DNA of 64,000 bases from Prevotella sp. (GCA_017557405.1 JAFYYV010000036.1:19470-83469); one strand, 5' to 3'. Shown: positions 43,700-53,071, numbered from the stretch's first letter. Made by a program: numbers and translations. Notes: generated from the letters alone by a model not told the origin.

Positions 43700-45160
43700 A
43701 TGAATTACGGACAATTCTTAAATATGATTCCAGAGGCAACCCTCGTTGCCATTCTGATAATCTTGTTCTTCGCCGACTTTGCACTGAACAAGAGTGAGAA
43801 GAAGCATCCTGTGCTGCGTTGTCTCACCCACACGCTGTTGCTCCTCCAACTCATTCCCTGTGCCCTTGCATCTCCTGCCGAGGTGTTTGGAGGCATCTAT
43901 GTCTCCACAGCTGCAGCCAATGCCATGAAGCTCATCCTCACGGGTGGTACACTCATCGTGGCCATCATGGCACAGAAATGGATTGAGAGCAATGAGGTGA
44001 CACGTCGCTATGAGGGTGAATTCTACATGCTCCTCGTCTCCACGTTGCTGGGCATGTATGTGATGACCTCCTCAGGCCACTTCCTCATGTTCTTCCTTGG
44101 TCTCGAAATGGCTTCTGTTCCCATGGCTTGCCTGGTGGCAATGGACAAGTGGAAGAAAGACTCTGCCGAGGCTGGAGCCAAGTACATCCTCACAGCCACC
44201 TTCTCGTCTGCCATCATGCTCTATGGCATCTCCTTCATCTATGGTGCCTGCGGGACACTCTACTTCAATGATGCCGCAGCCAAGATGAGTGAGCTCGTCG
44301 GTGCCAGCTACTACACACCTGTGTTCCTCATCGTAGGACTGGTGTTCTTCTTCGCAGGACTTGGATTCAAGCTCTCCCTGGTGCCTTTCCACTTCTGGAC
44401 AGCCGACACCTATCAGGGAGCACCCACGCCTGTCACAGGTTATCTGAGTGTCATCTCCAAGGGTGCTGCAGCCTTTGCACTCTGCACCATCCTCATGAAG
44501 GTCTTCGGTGCTGTGGTCGATTACTGGGAGCCCATGCTCTACATCGTCATAGTGCTCACCATCACCATTGGTAACCTCTTCGCCATGCGACAGAAGGAAC
44601 TCAAGCGATTCATGGCCTTCAGCTCCATCTCACAGGCTGGTTACATTATGCTGGCTGTGATTGGCAACTCGTCCATGGGACTTGCCGCCCTGATGTTTTA
44701 CACCCTCATCTATGTGGCAGCCAACCTCGCTGTGTTCACTGTCATCTCAGTGGTGGAGCACAACAATGGAGGTACCACCCAGCGCGACAGCTATGCAGGT
44801 TTCTACCAGACCAATCCACGTCTGTCATTCCTCATGACACTCGCTTTGTTCTCATTGGCTGGTATTCCTCCCTTCGCCGGAATGTTCTCCAAGTTCTTTG
44901 TCTTCATGGCAGCAGCCCAGCAGGGTTCCTATTGGGCTTACTTCGTGGTGTTCATCGCATTGATCAACACTGTGCCCAGCCTCTACTACTATCTGCTCAT
45001 CGTCAAGGAGATGTATATCAAGAAGACCACCGAACCTCTACCAGCCTTCCAGAGTGACCGTGCCACCAAGTTGGCACTTACCCTCTGCACACTCGGCATT
45101 GTAGCCTTCGGAATCTTCTCCTGCATCTATGGATGGCTCAGCAGTGTAGCAGCAGCCTGA
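43700..45160 (+). CDS. nuoN: NADH-quinone oxidoreductase subunit N
   Basis: A 486-residue antiporter-like proton-pumping subunit, last of the operon. Conserved segments include [19 protein letters not shown] (membrane Glu), [25 protein letters not shown]-type [20 protein letters not shown] and [14 protein letters not shown]. It starts one base after the AT repeat that follows the four-helix-bundle gene and ends before a strong terminator. The operon has no nuoE, F or G. Confidence 0.94.
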   Translation: MNYGQFLNMIPEATLVAILIILFFADFALNKSEKKHPVLRCLTHTLLLLQLIPCALASPAEVFGGIYVSTAAANAMKLILTGGTLIVAIMAQKWIESNEVTRRYEGEFYMLLVSTLLGMYVMTSSGHFLMFFLGLEMASVPMACLVAMDKWKKDSAEAGAKYILTATFSSAIMLYGISFIYGACGTLYFNDAAAKMSELVGASYYTPVFLIVGLVFFFAGLGFKLSLVPFHFWTADTYQGAPTPVTGYLSVISKGAAAFALCTILMKVFGAVVDYWEPMLYIVIVLTITIGNLFAMRQKELKRFMAFSSISQAGYIMLAVIGNSSMGLAALMFYTLIYVAANLAVFTVISVVEHNNGGTTQRDSYAGFYQTNPRLSFLMTLALFSLAGIPPFAGMFSKFFVFMAAAQQGSYWAYFVVFIALINTVPSLYYYLLIVKEMYIKKTTEPLPAFQSDRATKLALTLCTLGIVAFGIFSCIYGWLSSVAAA

Positions 45161-45186
45161 CCAGGTTCTTGTAGGACAAACCAAAA

Positions 45187-45222
45187 CCCCGTTATGCAAC
45201 AGTGCATAGCGGGGCTTTTTTT
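45187..45222 (+). terminator. terminator of the nuo operon
   Basis: CCCCGTTATGC pairs with GCATAGCGGGG around aacagt and is followed by seven T. The first C is 26 bases after the nuoN stop. Confidence 0.9.
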
Positions 45223-45242
45223 GTTGTCGTTTTTAATTTTTT

Positions 45243-45688
45243 CGCTCGGCTTTGCCGCTTTTACAAAGGCGTCAGCCGACTAAAAGAATTTTATAATTTT
45301 TGAATTTTACTCTCTGTCAGGTGTATCATGTAAGGCCCTTAGGTGATACAAGTAAGCGCCTCAGATGTATCACCTGAGACGCTTAGATGTGGTATGTAAG
45401 CCTCTCATCTAAGCATGTATTCACATATATACAATCATTTAGCCAATTATCTTTAAAGTATTACTTTAACTGCGACTAACGACGAAATCTTGCATCTTGC
45501 ATCTTGCAAACGATTTTTAAGGAGTGCGATTGAGAGAGAGGAAAAAAGAGGTAAATATATAGTATATATATTATATAAAGTATTATATATCAATAAGTTA
45601 TATTAATAATTATTACTATAATCATTACTATTTTTCTCTATCCTCTACTAAACATGAAAAAAAATGAATGCAAGATGCAAGATGCAAG
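45243..45688. repeat. composite intergenic element, copy B
   Basis: Between the nuo terminator and the next promoter no gene is supported. The stretch holds, in order: a hairpin region (45243-45291, TCGGCT/AGCCGA around TTTTACAAA, then GACTAAAAGAATTTT); four abutting 22-nt units (45321-45408); and a perfect 20-base inverted repeat, CTTGCATCTTGCATCTTGCA at 45489-45508 and its complement at 45669-45688. The repeat encloses a 160-base AT-rich loop rich in TATA and ATTATTA. Copy A at 27134-27557 matches in the first two parts and in plan for the third. Confidence 0.87.
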
Positions 45689-45726
45689 TTTTTGAATTCG
45701 AATGCCACTCTTTCAACAAAAAAAAG

Positions 45727-45734
45727 TATCTTTG
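45727..45734 (+). promoter_or_regulatory. -7 promoter box for the second four-helix-bundle gene
   Basis: TATCTTTG lies 37 bases before the ATG at 45772. A 10-codon frame (45753-45785) with its own ATG overlaps that start and could couple translation. Confidence 0.6.
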
Positions 45735-45771
45735 CAGAAACAATCACTCATCATGAAGAACGAGAAACAAC

Positions 45772-46515
45772 ATGAGCAATACTAATGCAACCAAACCTAA
45801 CATACGCCATTATGAAGATGGTACAGCCAGTGTGATGCGCAAAGCGGTGGTATATACGGAGCTACGGTTCTATCAGCGTAGCGATGTGTTGTGTCAGTTG
45901 ACCCAAGTGTTTTGTCAGCGCTTTCTTCCGAGCTATGGTGACCGTACTGTCGACCAGATGGTTCAAGCTGCCCGCAGCACTAAGCAGAACATAGCAGAAG
46001 GCAGTACGGACGGCCAAACATCCACCGAGACTGAGTTGAAATTATTGGGTATAGCCAGAGGCAGCAATCAAGAGCTTTTGGAAGATTATCAGGACTATTT
46101 GAAACGCAAGGGCATGAAGGAGTGGTTCGGACAGAATAAACGCTTCGAGCGTTTGCACCAATTCTGCAAAGACCACACTCTTTGGGATGACTACCAACCG
46201 CTAACAGCACGGATGAATGATGAGGAACTGGCCAACATGGCCATCTGCCTGTGCCATCAGGTGGATAAAGCAATGACCAAATACATAGAGCGTAAAGACC
46301 GTGAATTTACCACAGAAGGTGGCATCCGCGAGCGCATGACTGCTGCCCGTTTAGGACAACGAGAGACACAGCGTCAGATTATAGAACGGCAAGCAGCCGA
46401 AATCGAATCCTTGCGCCAAGAGAATGCACGGCTGAAAGAAATGCTTAAAGAGGCTGGAGTAATGGAAACTCCGGAAGTTCCGGAAAGACCGGATATTCCG
46501 AATTATCAACACTAG
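45772..46515 (+). CDS. four-helix-bundle protein with suffix domain
   Basis: A 247-residue protein. The N-terminal two thirds is a four-helix-bundle domain related to the 23S intervening-sequence proteins (VVYTELRFYQRSDVLCQL, QAARSTKQNIAEGSTDGQTS, ELKLLGIARGSNQELLEDYQ). A C-terminal suffix follows (about 130-247) with the coiled-coil stretch ERQAAEIESLRQENARLKEM. Proteins of this layout are widespread in Bacteroidetes and uncharacterised. It lies immediately after composite repeat copy B and is followed by an AT-only repeat (46556-46579), so this gene too is framed by repeats. Confidence 0.85.
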   Translation: MSNTNATKPNIRHYEDGTASVMRKAVVYTELRFYQRSDVLCQLTQVFCQRFLPSYGDRTVDQMVQAARSTKQNIAEGSTDGQTSTETELKLLGIARGSNQELLEDYQDYLKRKGMKEWFGQNKRFERLHQFCKDHTLWDDYQPLTARMNDEELANMAICLCHQVDKAMTKYIERKDREFTTEGGIRERMTAARLGQRETQRQIIERQAAEIESLRQENARLKEMLKEAGVMETPEVPERPDIPNYQH

Positions 46516-46579
46516 GAGTGCTCGCTTGTGTGGGAGGTAAAAGGGCTCCTATTCTTTAATTTTTTAATTATTTAATTTT

Positions 46580-47269
46580 CTAATTTTTATAGAACGTGAT
46601 CCAATTGGTGCGGAAGGGGTAGGAGAAGGAGGATTTGCTTTCAGGGAATCGTTCTTTGACGTGGCCATCAGCATCACGGTACCAGGCATAGTTCCAGCCA
46701 CTTCCCATGTCGAGATAGAGGGCATGGGTGACCTTATAGCTGACGAGGTAGTTCACAAAGGACTCATAGCTCATGCGGGTTTTGGACTCTATGATGCACA
46801 GACGGCCTTTCTTCTCACAAAGGGCACGGAAGATGTTGCGACGTGCTTTCATCTTGGTGGAGAGTGGACGAGCCTTGCCATCCTTCACGATGAGCAGCTG
46901 ACAAAATCCCATGGTCCAATTGCCTGCTGAGGTGGGATAGTCCACCTTGCGGATGAACTTCCAATGACCTTTGCGCCAGAGGAAGGCTCCAGTGTTGGCC
47001 TTGCAACGATAACCCTTCTTCATCACTCCTCCTGTGATGTGGTTGTCGGCAATGTTAGAGTGCCTGAACTCGGAAAGGAACTCACCTGTGAAGGCAGCCT
47101 CGCAACAGAACTCCACATCCTTCTGTGAGGTACGGGGCATCTTGCCACATACGAGGTCTATGCGCGTGAAATCAGGATAGAACACGTTGAGGTGGTTAGT
47201 GGTCACTACTTCCACGGCCTGGCAGGTGAGAGGGAAGAAGAAGGAAAGAAAAATGATTCTAAGGAACAT
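46580..47269 (-). CDS. DUF2233 / phosphodiester-glycosidase-like secreted protein
   Basis: A 229-residue protein with a signal peptide (about 1-18). Features recalling the NAGPA/DUF2233 fold are FTGEFLSEFRHSNIADNHITGG, then RNIFRALCEKKGRLCIIES and the late segment THALYLDMGSGWNYAWY, where the family usually has an L-D-G-G-G-S-type loop. Catalysis is not proved by these motifs. It lies at the end of a minus-strand group with three glycosyltransferase genes, separated from the nearest by a 60-base gap with a 7-nt repeat. Confidence 0.55.
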   Translation of the reverse strand: MFLRIIFLSFFFPLTCQAVEVVTTNHLNVFYPDFTRIDLVCGKMPRTSQKDVEFCCEAAFTGEFLSEFRHSNIADNHITGGVMKKGYRCKANTGAFLWRKGHWKFIRKVDYPTSAGNWTMGFCQLLIVKDGKARPLSTKMKARRNIFRALCEKKGRLCIIESKTRMSYESFVNYLVSYKVTHALYLDMGSGWNYAWYRDADGHVKERFPESKSSFSYPFRTNWITFYKN

Positions 47270-47283
47270 TTTTTTCAGATATA

Positions 47284-47320
47284 AAGATAATAGATAATAG
47301 ATAACAGATAATAGATATTG
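47284..47320. repeat. 7-nt tandem repeat
   Basis: Five AGATAAT-type units (AGATAAT x2, AGATAAC, AGATAAT, AGATATT) occupy the gap before the DUF2233-like gene. Confidence 0.6.
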
Positions 47321-47331
47321 AGGGCGGGTGT

Positions 47332-48492
47332 TTAGAGAGTCTTGTAGAAGGCTTCATACTGCCGTGCCACTTTCTGGTATTCATGGTGACGGCGGATGTA
47401 TTCAATGCTTTGTCGTTTCAGTTCAGGGATGCGCTCTGGGTGGAGGACCAGCATTTCGAGTTCATGATAGACACTCTCGTAGGTGGGTTGCACATTGATG
47501 ATGGGACGCAGGTGATGCTCGTTGAGAATCTCATAGTTCTCGGGCTCACCACCACCAATGCAGATGACACCCTTTGACATCGCCATCAGGGGGTTCATGG
47601 AGGGTGTGTAGCTGTAGAGTTGGTCGAGGATGGCATCAGCTCCCTCCAGCATCTGCTGGTATTGTTCGAAGGGCACACTCTCTGCAATCTGCAGGTTCAC
47701 CCGGTCAGGATATTGAGCCTTGATGCCTTGTGCAGCCCTCAGCATGATGTCAGTACCTTTGTAAACAGAACGAGTGCGGTTGATGCCGATAAACAGGGTG
47801 AGAGCCCCTACCATACCTCCCCCCGTAGGGGAGGCTTCTGAAGTTACTCCATTTGTTGAGGTTTTTATTTCTCCCCTCTCTACGGGAGAGGGGGCGGGGG
47901 AGAGGCTGTTCTTTATGGGATACGGTATAAACTGTGTCTTCTTGGGGAATCGGGGTTGGTAGCACACGTGGTATTCATAGAGGCCAGTGACAATGCCATC
48001 ACAATCCTCAGCAATGAGTCGGTTGAGACGTTCCTTGGCAGTACCCAACCAATCCTTTCGTTCACGAAGGGCACATTCATCAGTGCGCAGTTGGTCACCA
48101 ATGTTGAAATCACTGTAGCGCAGAGGTTTCTCATTACAACAGGTGGAGACCCAATAGTAGTCCATGCCAAAGGCACCCAGCACCATCTTGCCATTGTAGT
48201 GGCGCAGATAGTGGTAGATGGGTTTGATGCGTTCAGCCTTGAGTTCGAGGAACATGGGATTGATGAGTTGCACGATGTCATATCCCTTGAGTTGAGGCAG
48301 GAGACGGAGGAGACGTGCCATGTAGCAGATGCCTCCCCATTTGGTGGGAGTGCGCACCAGATTGATGTCACGTGGATAGTCCTTCCAGAAGTCACCATTG
48401 GAGAGCACGGTGACCTCATGTCCCAATGTGCGTAGTCCTTCTGCAAGGGTCCAGTGCACATTGCTGTATTCGCCCATGAGCAGTATCTTCAT
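47332..48492 (-). CDS. glycosyltransferase, GT4-like, with in-frame repeat insertion
   Basis: A 386-residue retaining-type glycosyltransferase of the surface polysaccharide cluster. The start MKILLMGEYSNVHWTLAEGL is the nucleotide-sugar fold N-half, and FIGINRTRSVYKGTDIMLRA opens the C-half, with ILDQLYSYTPSMNPLMAMSKG and CIGGGEPENYEIL as the donor-binding region. Residues about 195-228 (SLSPAPSPVERGEI to TSEASPTGGG) are encoded by a palindromic repeat (47806-47910) and look foreign to the fold. It overlaps the GT2 gene upstream by four bases. Confidence 0.85.
   Translation of the reverse strand: MKILLMGEYSNVHWTLAEGLRTLGHEVTVLSNGDFWKDYPRDINLVRTPTKWGGICYMARLLRLLPQLKGYDIVQLINPMFLELKAERIKPIYHYLRHYNGKMVLGAFGMDYYWVSTCCNEKPLRYSDFNIGDQLRTDECALRERKDWLGTAKERLNRLIAEDCDGIVTGLYEYHVCYQPRFPKKTQFIPYPIKNSLSPAPSPVERGEIKTSTNGVTSEASPTGGGMVGALTLFIGINRTRSVYKGTDIMLRAAQGIKAQYPDRVNLQIAESVPFEQYQQMLEGADAILDQLYSYTPSMNPLMAMSKGVICIGGGEPENYEILNEHHLRPIINVQPTYESVYHELEMLVLHPERIPELKRQSIEYIRRHHEYQKVARQYEAFYKTL
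47806..47910. repeat. palindromic repeat element inside the GT4-like gene
   Basis: Two hairpins, CCTCCCC-ccgta-GGGGAGG (47816-47834) and CCCCTCTC/GAGAGGGG (47873-47893), are separated by CTTCTGAAGTTACTCC and T-rich sequence. The second is followed by GCGGGGGAGAGGC, like the GGGGGTGAGGC tail of the intergenic copy at 60626-60659. It stays in frame, adding about 34 residues. Confidence 0.8.
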
Positions 48493-49595
48493 CTTTCCTT
48501 GTTGATAGCTGGTAGTATTCTGAGCAGCATCCTGAGCCCCAGGTCAGTGCTGGAGAGACGTCGGAACCATTTGTATTTGGTGGTATAGTCACGGTCGGGC
48601 AGAGGGAACAGTCCCACAGCCTTGAGTTCATGGAGCTTGCGGGTGAGGTAGTGTTTGTTTCGCGTCTCCACAATGATTTTGTAGATGTAGTCCATTGTGA
48701 GCTGAGCTACACGTCGTTGTAGGGCAGTACGTTCATTCACAGGCATACGGTCAGCCATGGTGTTGAGCCTCAGGATGATGTCACGAGTGTCATTGATGCG
48801 CTTGAGACGTTTCTTGATATGGGTGTCAGTGGTAATGGACTGGCTGCGTTTCCTGTAGAGATAGGCCACAACATGGGTGTCGCAGACAGACTCAGCATGG
48901 AGAAGCAGACGAGGTGTGAACTCCTCATCCTCGTGGTAGATGCCAGGTGTGAAGGTGAGGTCACCCAGAATGGACTGCTTGAACAGGTATCCCCATGCAG
49001 CAGCATTGAGGTTGTGGTGGCGGAGGTAGGAGGCACCAGCCTCCCCCTTCCCCCTCCAAGTAGAGGGGGTATCTGAAGTAAGTGAAATACTACCAGAGTC
49101 ATCCATTTTATTCTTCTCCATTTGCATCTCCTTTGCTTTGGTAGCCTCACCCTTTTGGGAAAGGCCACGGGTAGGCGCTTCAGCGGGAATGAGGTTGGAG
49201 GGGGCGTCAGTTGTAAACTCAAACATGATGAGGTCATGCTGCTGAGTTCTTGCAAGTTCAAGGATTTGGCTGTAGCCAGAGAGGATGAGTTGGTCATCGG
49301 TGTCAACAAACTGGATGTACTCACCAGTGCAGAGACGGAGACCAGCATTGCGAGCCACACTGAGCCCACTGTTCTTCTGACGGATGTAGGTGAGTTCCTC
49401 TGCACGAGCACCCAACTGCTCCAAGGGAGACTCATCGGAACCATCATCCACCAAGATGATCTGCCTTTCAGAGGACTGGAGAGGCAGTGCCAAGATGCTG
49501 TCGATACACTCGCAGAGCATGTTGGCAGGGATGTTGTAGCAGGGCAGTATGAAACTGACCAGCGGTTTTTGTGAGGATGGGTTCTGTATGGTCAT
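48489..49595 (-). CDS. glycosyltransferase family 2 with in-frame repeat insertion
   Basis: A 368-residue inverting glycosyltransferase. The GT-A fold shows VSFILPCYNIPANML, IILVDDGSDESP, KNSGLSVARNAGLRL and the metal-binding QFVDTDDQL. Residues about 129-187 (APTRGLSQKGEA to STWRGKGEAGAS) are encoded over a palindromic repeat (49040-49176) and separate the two halves of the domain. The normal sequence resumes at YLRHHNLNAAAWGYLFK. Overlaps of four bases join it to the genes on both sides. Confidence 0.87.
   Translation of the reverse strand: MTIQNPSSQKPLVSFILPCYNIPANMLCECIDSILALPLQSSERQIILVDDGSDESPLEQLGARAEELTYIRQKNSGLSVARNAGLRLCTGEYIQFVDTDDQLILSGYSQILELARTQQHDLIMFEFTTDAPSNLIPAEAPTRGLSQKGEATKAKEMQMEKNKMDDSGSISLTSDTPSTWRGKGEAGASYLRHHNLNAAAWGYLFKQSILGDLTFTPGIYHEDEEFTPRLLLHAESVCDTHVVAYLYRKRSQSITTDTHIKKRLKRINDTRDIILRLNTMADRMPVNERTALQRRVAQLTMDYIYKIIVETRNKHYLTRKLHELKAVGLFPLPDRDYTTKYKWFRRLSSTDLGLRMLLRILPAINKER
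49040..49176. repeat. palindromic repeat element inside the GT2 gene
   Basis: Hairpin CCCCCTC-caagta-GAGGGGG (49050-49069) is followed by TATCTGAAGTAAGTG, about 70 bases, then CCTCACCCTTTTGGGAAAGG and CCACGGGTAGGC (49145-49176). The order hairpin, CTGAAGT, spacer, second palindrome equals that of the element at 47806-47910. The reading frame is kept. Confidence 0.75.
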
Positions 49596-50494
49596 TGTCG
49601 TAAGAGGCGTAATAAGTAAATCATCCCCCTGACACCAATGTGGTCGTTGGCCAGTGCTTTCAACCTTTGTCGGATGTTCAACCCAGGGAGGAATGGATTC
49701 GTGGCAGCATGGGGCAGGATGGGTGATTGCCCTTTGAACTTAGCCACATCGAGCTGTATGTTCAGCATGTAGAGATGATAGCGGGTGTCGTGGAGGAACC
49801 TAGGATTGGCTTTCACCAAATCGACATGGCTCTGCAAGAGTAGGGCAAGTTGCTCACCTGTGGCAGTGGCTGTGATGCCCTCAGCATTCTGATAGTAGTG
49901 ATAGAGTCCCTGACGAGTGGTCCTCACCTTGTTTGCCTTTGACAGCAACGAGGGTAGGGTGGCCACATCCTCGAAGACTCTTCCTTCAGGGAACTGGACC
50001 TCATCAAAGAGGGTACGCCGATAGATTTTGTTCCAAGCATAGGTGTGGCGGTAGGCTTCTCCTTCCAACCAATACTCGTCCATGTCGGTGTATTCCTTCT
50101 CTTCTAAGGAGAGGCATTCCAAAGCTGACTGGGCATCGTTGAACTTGCAGTAGGGGAACTCCACGATATCACAATCCTCAGTCAATGGGAGCACTTTCTC
50201 ATAAGTGTCTGTTGAAACATAATCATCGCTGTCAACAAAGGTGATGAACTCTCCTGTGGCCTTACTGATGCCAGAATTACGTGCAGAGCTCAATCCTCCA
50301 TTTGTCTTGTGGATGACCTCAATGCGACTATCCTTCTGAGCCCATTCATCACAGAGTCGGGGACAATCATCAGGTGAACCATCATCAACAAGAATGAGTT
50401 GGAAGTCGCGGAAAGACTGTTCCAGCACACTTTCCACACACCGTTGCAAGGTCTTCTCAACACGGTAGACAGGTATGACGATTGATAGTTTCAT
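49592..50494 (-). CDS. glycosyltransferase family 2
   Basis: A 300-residue GT2 enzyme with LSIVIPVYRVEKTLQRCVES, LILVDDGSPDDC, NGGLSSARNSGIS and the metal-binding TFVDSDDYV. The acceptor half has AYRHTYAWNKIYRRTLF. No repeat insertion is present, which is a useful contrast to its neighbour. Start 50494 is chosen because the fold begins there and a -7 box ends four bases upstream. It is first in the minus-strand group. Confidence 0.92.
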   Translation of the reverse strand: MKLSIVIPVYRVEKTLQRCVESVLEQSFRDFQLILVDDGSPDDCPRLCDEWAQKDSRIEVIHKTNGGLSSARNSGISKATGEFITFVDSDDYVSTDTYEKVLPLTEDCDIVEFPYCKFNDAQSALECLSLEEKEYTDMDEYWLEGEAYRHTYAWNKIYRRTLFDEVQFPEGRVFEDVATLPSLLSKANKVRTTRQGLYHYYQNAEGITATATGEQLALLLQSHVDLVKANPRFLHDTRYHLYMLNIQLDVAKFKGQSPILPHAATNPFLPGLNIRQRLKALANDHIGVRGMIYLLRLLRQ

Positions 50495-50498
50495 ACGG

Positions 50499-50506
50499 CA
50501 AAGATA
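50499..50506 (-). promoter_or_regulatory. -7 promoter box for the minus-strand glycosyltransferase group
   Basis: Minus-strand TATCTTTG ends four bases before the ATG at 50494, implying a leaderless or nearly leaderless mRNA, as for the GH26 gene. Confidence 0.5.
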
Positions 50507-50600
50507 GGAATAAAAACTGAAAAACTTGTAAATCAAACGAAAAAAACAATTATGTAGCATTTTTTATAATATTATTAATCTTTTTTCGTTGTAAGAATAG

Positions 50601-52094
50601 ATGGAAAAAGAAGAGCGACAAGATAGTTATTCACACATCTTGAAATACACAGGACTCTTTGGCGGCGTACAAGGTCTCAACATATTGGTGGGAATTGTAC
50701 GCACAAAGTTTGTGGCCTTGTTGCTCGGACCTGAAGGCATGGGTCTGCTGGCATTGTTCAACTCCACCATCAAACTGGTGAGCGAATCCACCAACCTGGG
50801 ATTGAACATGAGTGCTGTGCGAGAGATCTCTGATGCTTATGAGAATGGTGACAACGAGAAGTTGAACCACACGGTGAAGCTGATACGCTCATGGAGTGTC
50901 ATCACTGCCTTGCTGGGCATGTTCCTCTGTCTGCTGCTGAGTCCTTGGTTGGACAGGTGGTCGTTCACATGGGGTAACCACACACTTCACTATGCCATGT
51001 TGTCGCCCATCATCGCCCTGATGGCTATCACAGGAGGTGAACTTGCCATCCTGAAGGGAGTACGTCAACTGCGTCATCTGGCAGCCATATCTGTCTATAA
51101 CATGTTGGCTTCGCTGGTCATCACAGTACCCTTGATCTACCTATGGGGTGAGACCGCCATCATCCCCTCGTTGCTCTTTGTGGCATTGGCACAGATGCTG
51201 CTCACCATCTATTGTTCCTACAGGCAGTTCCCACTTCACCTCAGCTTCTCCCGACCGTTGTTGGGTGAAGGTGTGAGTATGGTGAAACTGGGTGTGGCGT
51301 TTGTCATTGCAGGCATCTTCGGCAGTGGTGTTGACTTCATCATCCGCTCCCATCTGAACAATGCTGGCTCATTGGACATCGTGGGTATGTTCAATGCGGG
51401 CTACATGATGACCATGACCTATGGTGGATTGGTGTTTTCAGCTATGGAAACCGATTATTTCCCACGTCTATCTGCTGTCACAGGCATCGGAACACGATTG
51501 AATGAAACGGTGAACAAGCAGATTGAGGTGTCCATCTTGTTGCTTTCCCCCATGCTGATGGCTTTCATGGTGGGTCTTCCCATCTTGGTTCCGTTGCTCT
51601 ACAGCAAGGCGTTCATGCCTGTGATGAGCATGGGACAGGTGTTGGTGTTTGCTATGTTCATCCGTGCTATCACGTTGCCTATTGAGTATCTCCCATTGGC
51701 CAAAGGCGATTCAGGTTCCTATCTGTTGATGGAGACCCTCTACGACATCATGGTGGTAGTACTCGTGGTGGTGTGCTTCCACTTCTGGGGTCTCACAGGA
51801 ACTGGTGTGGCGTTGGTGGTTGCAGGTGTGTTAAACCTCATCATGGTGCTGCTCTACATGCACTATAAATATAAATATGTGTTGTCGGGTACGGTGGTGA
51901 AATATACCCTGATGCATCTTCCGTTGCTATTGTTTGCCTATATGGCCACTTGTCTGAAAGTGGAATGGATGTATTGGGTGGTGGGCATCCTGCTTGTTGT
52001 GCTGAGTACTGTCATCTCATTGCATGTGCTACACCACAAAGCTCGTCTGTGGGATTCGTTGAAGAACAAATGGAGGGCAAGATGGCAAAGATAA
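50601..52094 (+). CDS. polysaccharide flippase (Wzx-like, MOP superfamily)
   Basis: A 497-residue membrane protein with about fourteen helices. It would flip lipid-linked oligosaccharide across the inner membrane. The start YSHILKYTGLFGGVQGLNIL and KFVALLLGPEGMGLLALFNS is typical of O-antigen translocases, as is SLDIVGMFNAGYMMTM in mid-protein. It is transcribed away from the three minus-strand glycosyltransferases and overlaps the next glycosyltransferase by 13 bases. Confidence 0.9.
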   Translation: MEKEERQDSYSHILKYTGLFGGVQGLNILVGIVRTKFVALLLGPEGMGLLALFNSTIKLVSESTNLGLNMSAVREISDAYENGDNEKLNHTVKLIRSWSVITALLGMFLCLLLSPWLDRWSFTWGNHTLHYAMLSPIIALMAITGGELAILKGVRQLRHLAAISVYNMLASLVITVPLIYLWGETAIIPSLLFVALAQMLLTIYCSYRQFPLHLSFSRPLLGEGVSMVKLGVAFVIAGIFGSGVDFIIRSHLNNAGSLDIVGMFNAGYMMTMTYGGLVFSAMETDYFPRLSAVTGIGTRLNETVNKQIEVSILLLSPMLMAFMVGLPILVPLLYSKAFMPVMSMGQVLVFAMFIRAITLPIEYLPLAKGDSGSYLLMETLYDIMVVVLVVVCFHFWGLTGTGVALVVAGVLNLIMVLLYMHYKYKYVLSGTVVKYTLMHLPLLLFAYMATCLKVEWMYWVVGILLVVLSTVISLHVLHHKARLWDSLKNKWRARWQR

Positions 52095-53068
52095 CCGTAC
52101 TCATTGCCGTTTATAATGCGGAGCAATACTTGAACCAATGTTTGGATTCTCTTAAGGAACAGACATTTACTGACTTCCAAGCCATCTGCGTGGATGATGC
52201 CTCTACGGATGATTCCCTGAAGATTCTCCAATCGTATGCTGAACAAGATGCTCGCTTTGAGGTCATCTCGTTAAAGGAGAATGTGGGGCAGGCCCGTGCA
52301 AGGAACATTGCTTTGGAGAAGGCTAAAGGAGAATACACTTGTTTCCTTGACAGCGATGACTGGTTCTCACCAGATGCCTTGCAAAAGGCCATCGATGCTT
52401 TCAAGGAGAACGAGGAATTGGATTGCGTGTTGTTTGATGTGGTGTATTCTGATGAACAAGGAAACGAGATGCACCATTATCCGATGACTACATTCAAACA
52501 GATGAAAGGCATTGATGCTTTCGAGGCCTCACTCACATGGAAAATTCATGGGGTGTATATGGCTCGCACATCCCTTTACCAACGCTATCCCTATGATGAT
52601 TCCTCACGTTCCTATAGTGATGACAACACCACAAGGTTGCATTATCTCAGTTCATGCGGTGTGGGTTGTTGTGAGGGCATCTATTACTATCGTCAGCATG
52701 CACAATCCACCACCCATCAGGTGACAGTTCGCCGTTTTGATTATCTGAAAGCGAACAAGAGCATGAAACGCCAATTGATGGATGCTGGTGTGGAGGAACG
52801 CATCCTTGACATTTACGAGAATGTGCGTTGGTTGAATGTCATCGACCTGTATATGTTCTATTACAACCATCGCAAGTCTTTAGGAAAGAAAGATGCTGCC
52901 TACGGGTTGGAGGAAATCAAGAAAGCATGGGCGGATATTGAAGTGAAACGCCTCACAAAGCGCAACAGATGGAAGTTTGGATATTGCCCCTTGCGCTCAT
53001 CTTGGAGCCTATTCAGATTGCAGGAAGAACTATATTTTGCATTGCGAAGCATAAAAAATCGCTTTTGA
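52082..53068 (+). CDS. glycosyltransferase family 2
   Basis: A 328-residue GT2 enzyme: ITVLIAVYNAEQYLNQCLDS, AICVDDASTDDS, NVGQARARNIALEKAKG and TCFLDSDDWF with the DxD metal site. The C-terminal half is helical and basic and may touch the membrane. Start 52082 (MAKITVL) is chosen over in-frame ATGs upstream that lie deep in the flippase gene; an ATG at 52070 is possible. It is probably co-translated with the flippase. Confidence 0.92.
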   Translation: MAKITVLIAVYNAEQYLNQCLDSLKEQTFTDFQAICVDDASTDDSLKILQSYAEQDARFEVISLKENVGQARARNIALEKAKGEYTCFLDSDDWFSPDALQKAIDAFKENEELDCVLFDVVYSDEQGNEMHHYPMTTFKQMKGIDAFEASLTWKIHGVYMARTSLYQRYPYDDSSRSYSDDNTTRLHYLSSCGVGCCEGIYYYRQHAQSTTHQVTVRRFDYLKANKSMKRQLMDAGVEERILDIYENVRWLNVIDLYMFYYNHRKSLGKKDAAYGLEEIKKAWADIEVKRLTKRNRWKFGYCPLRSSWSLFRLQEELYFALRSIKNRF

Positions 53069-53071
53069 TGG

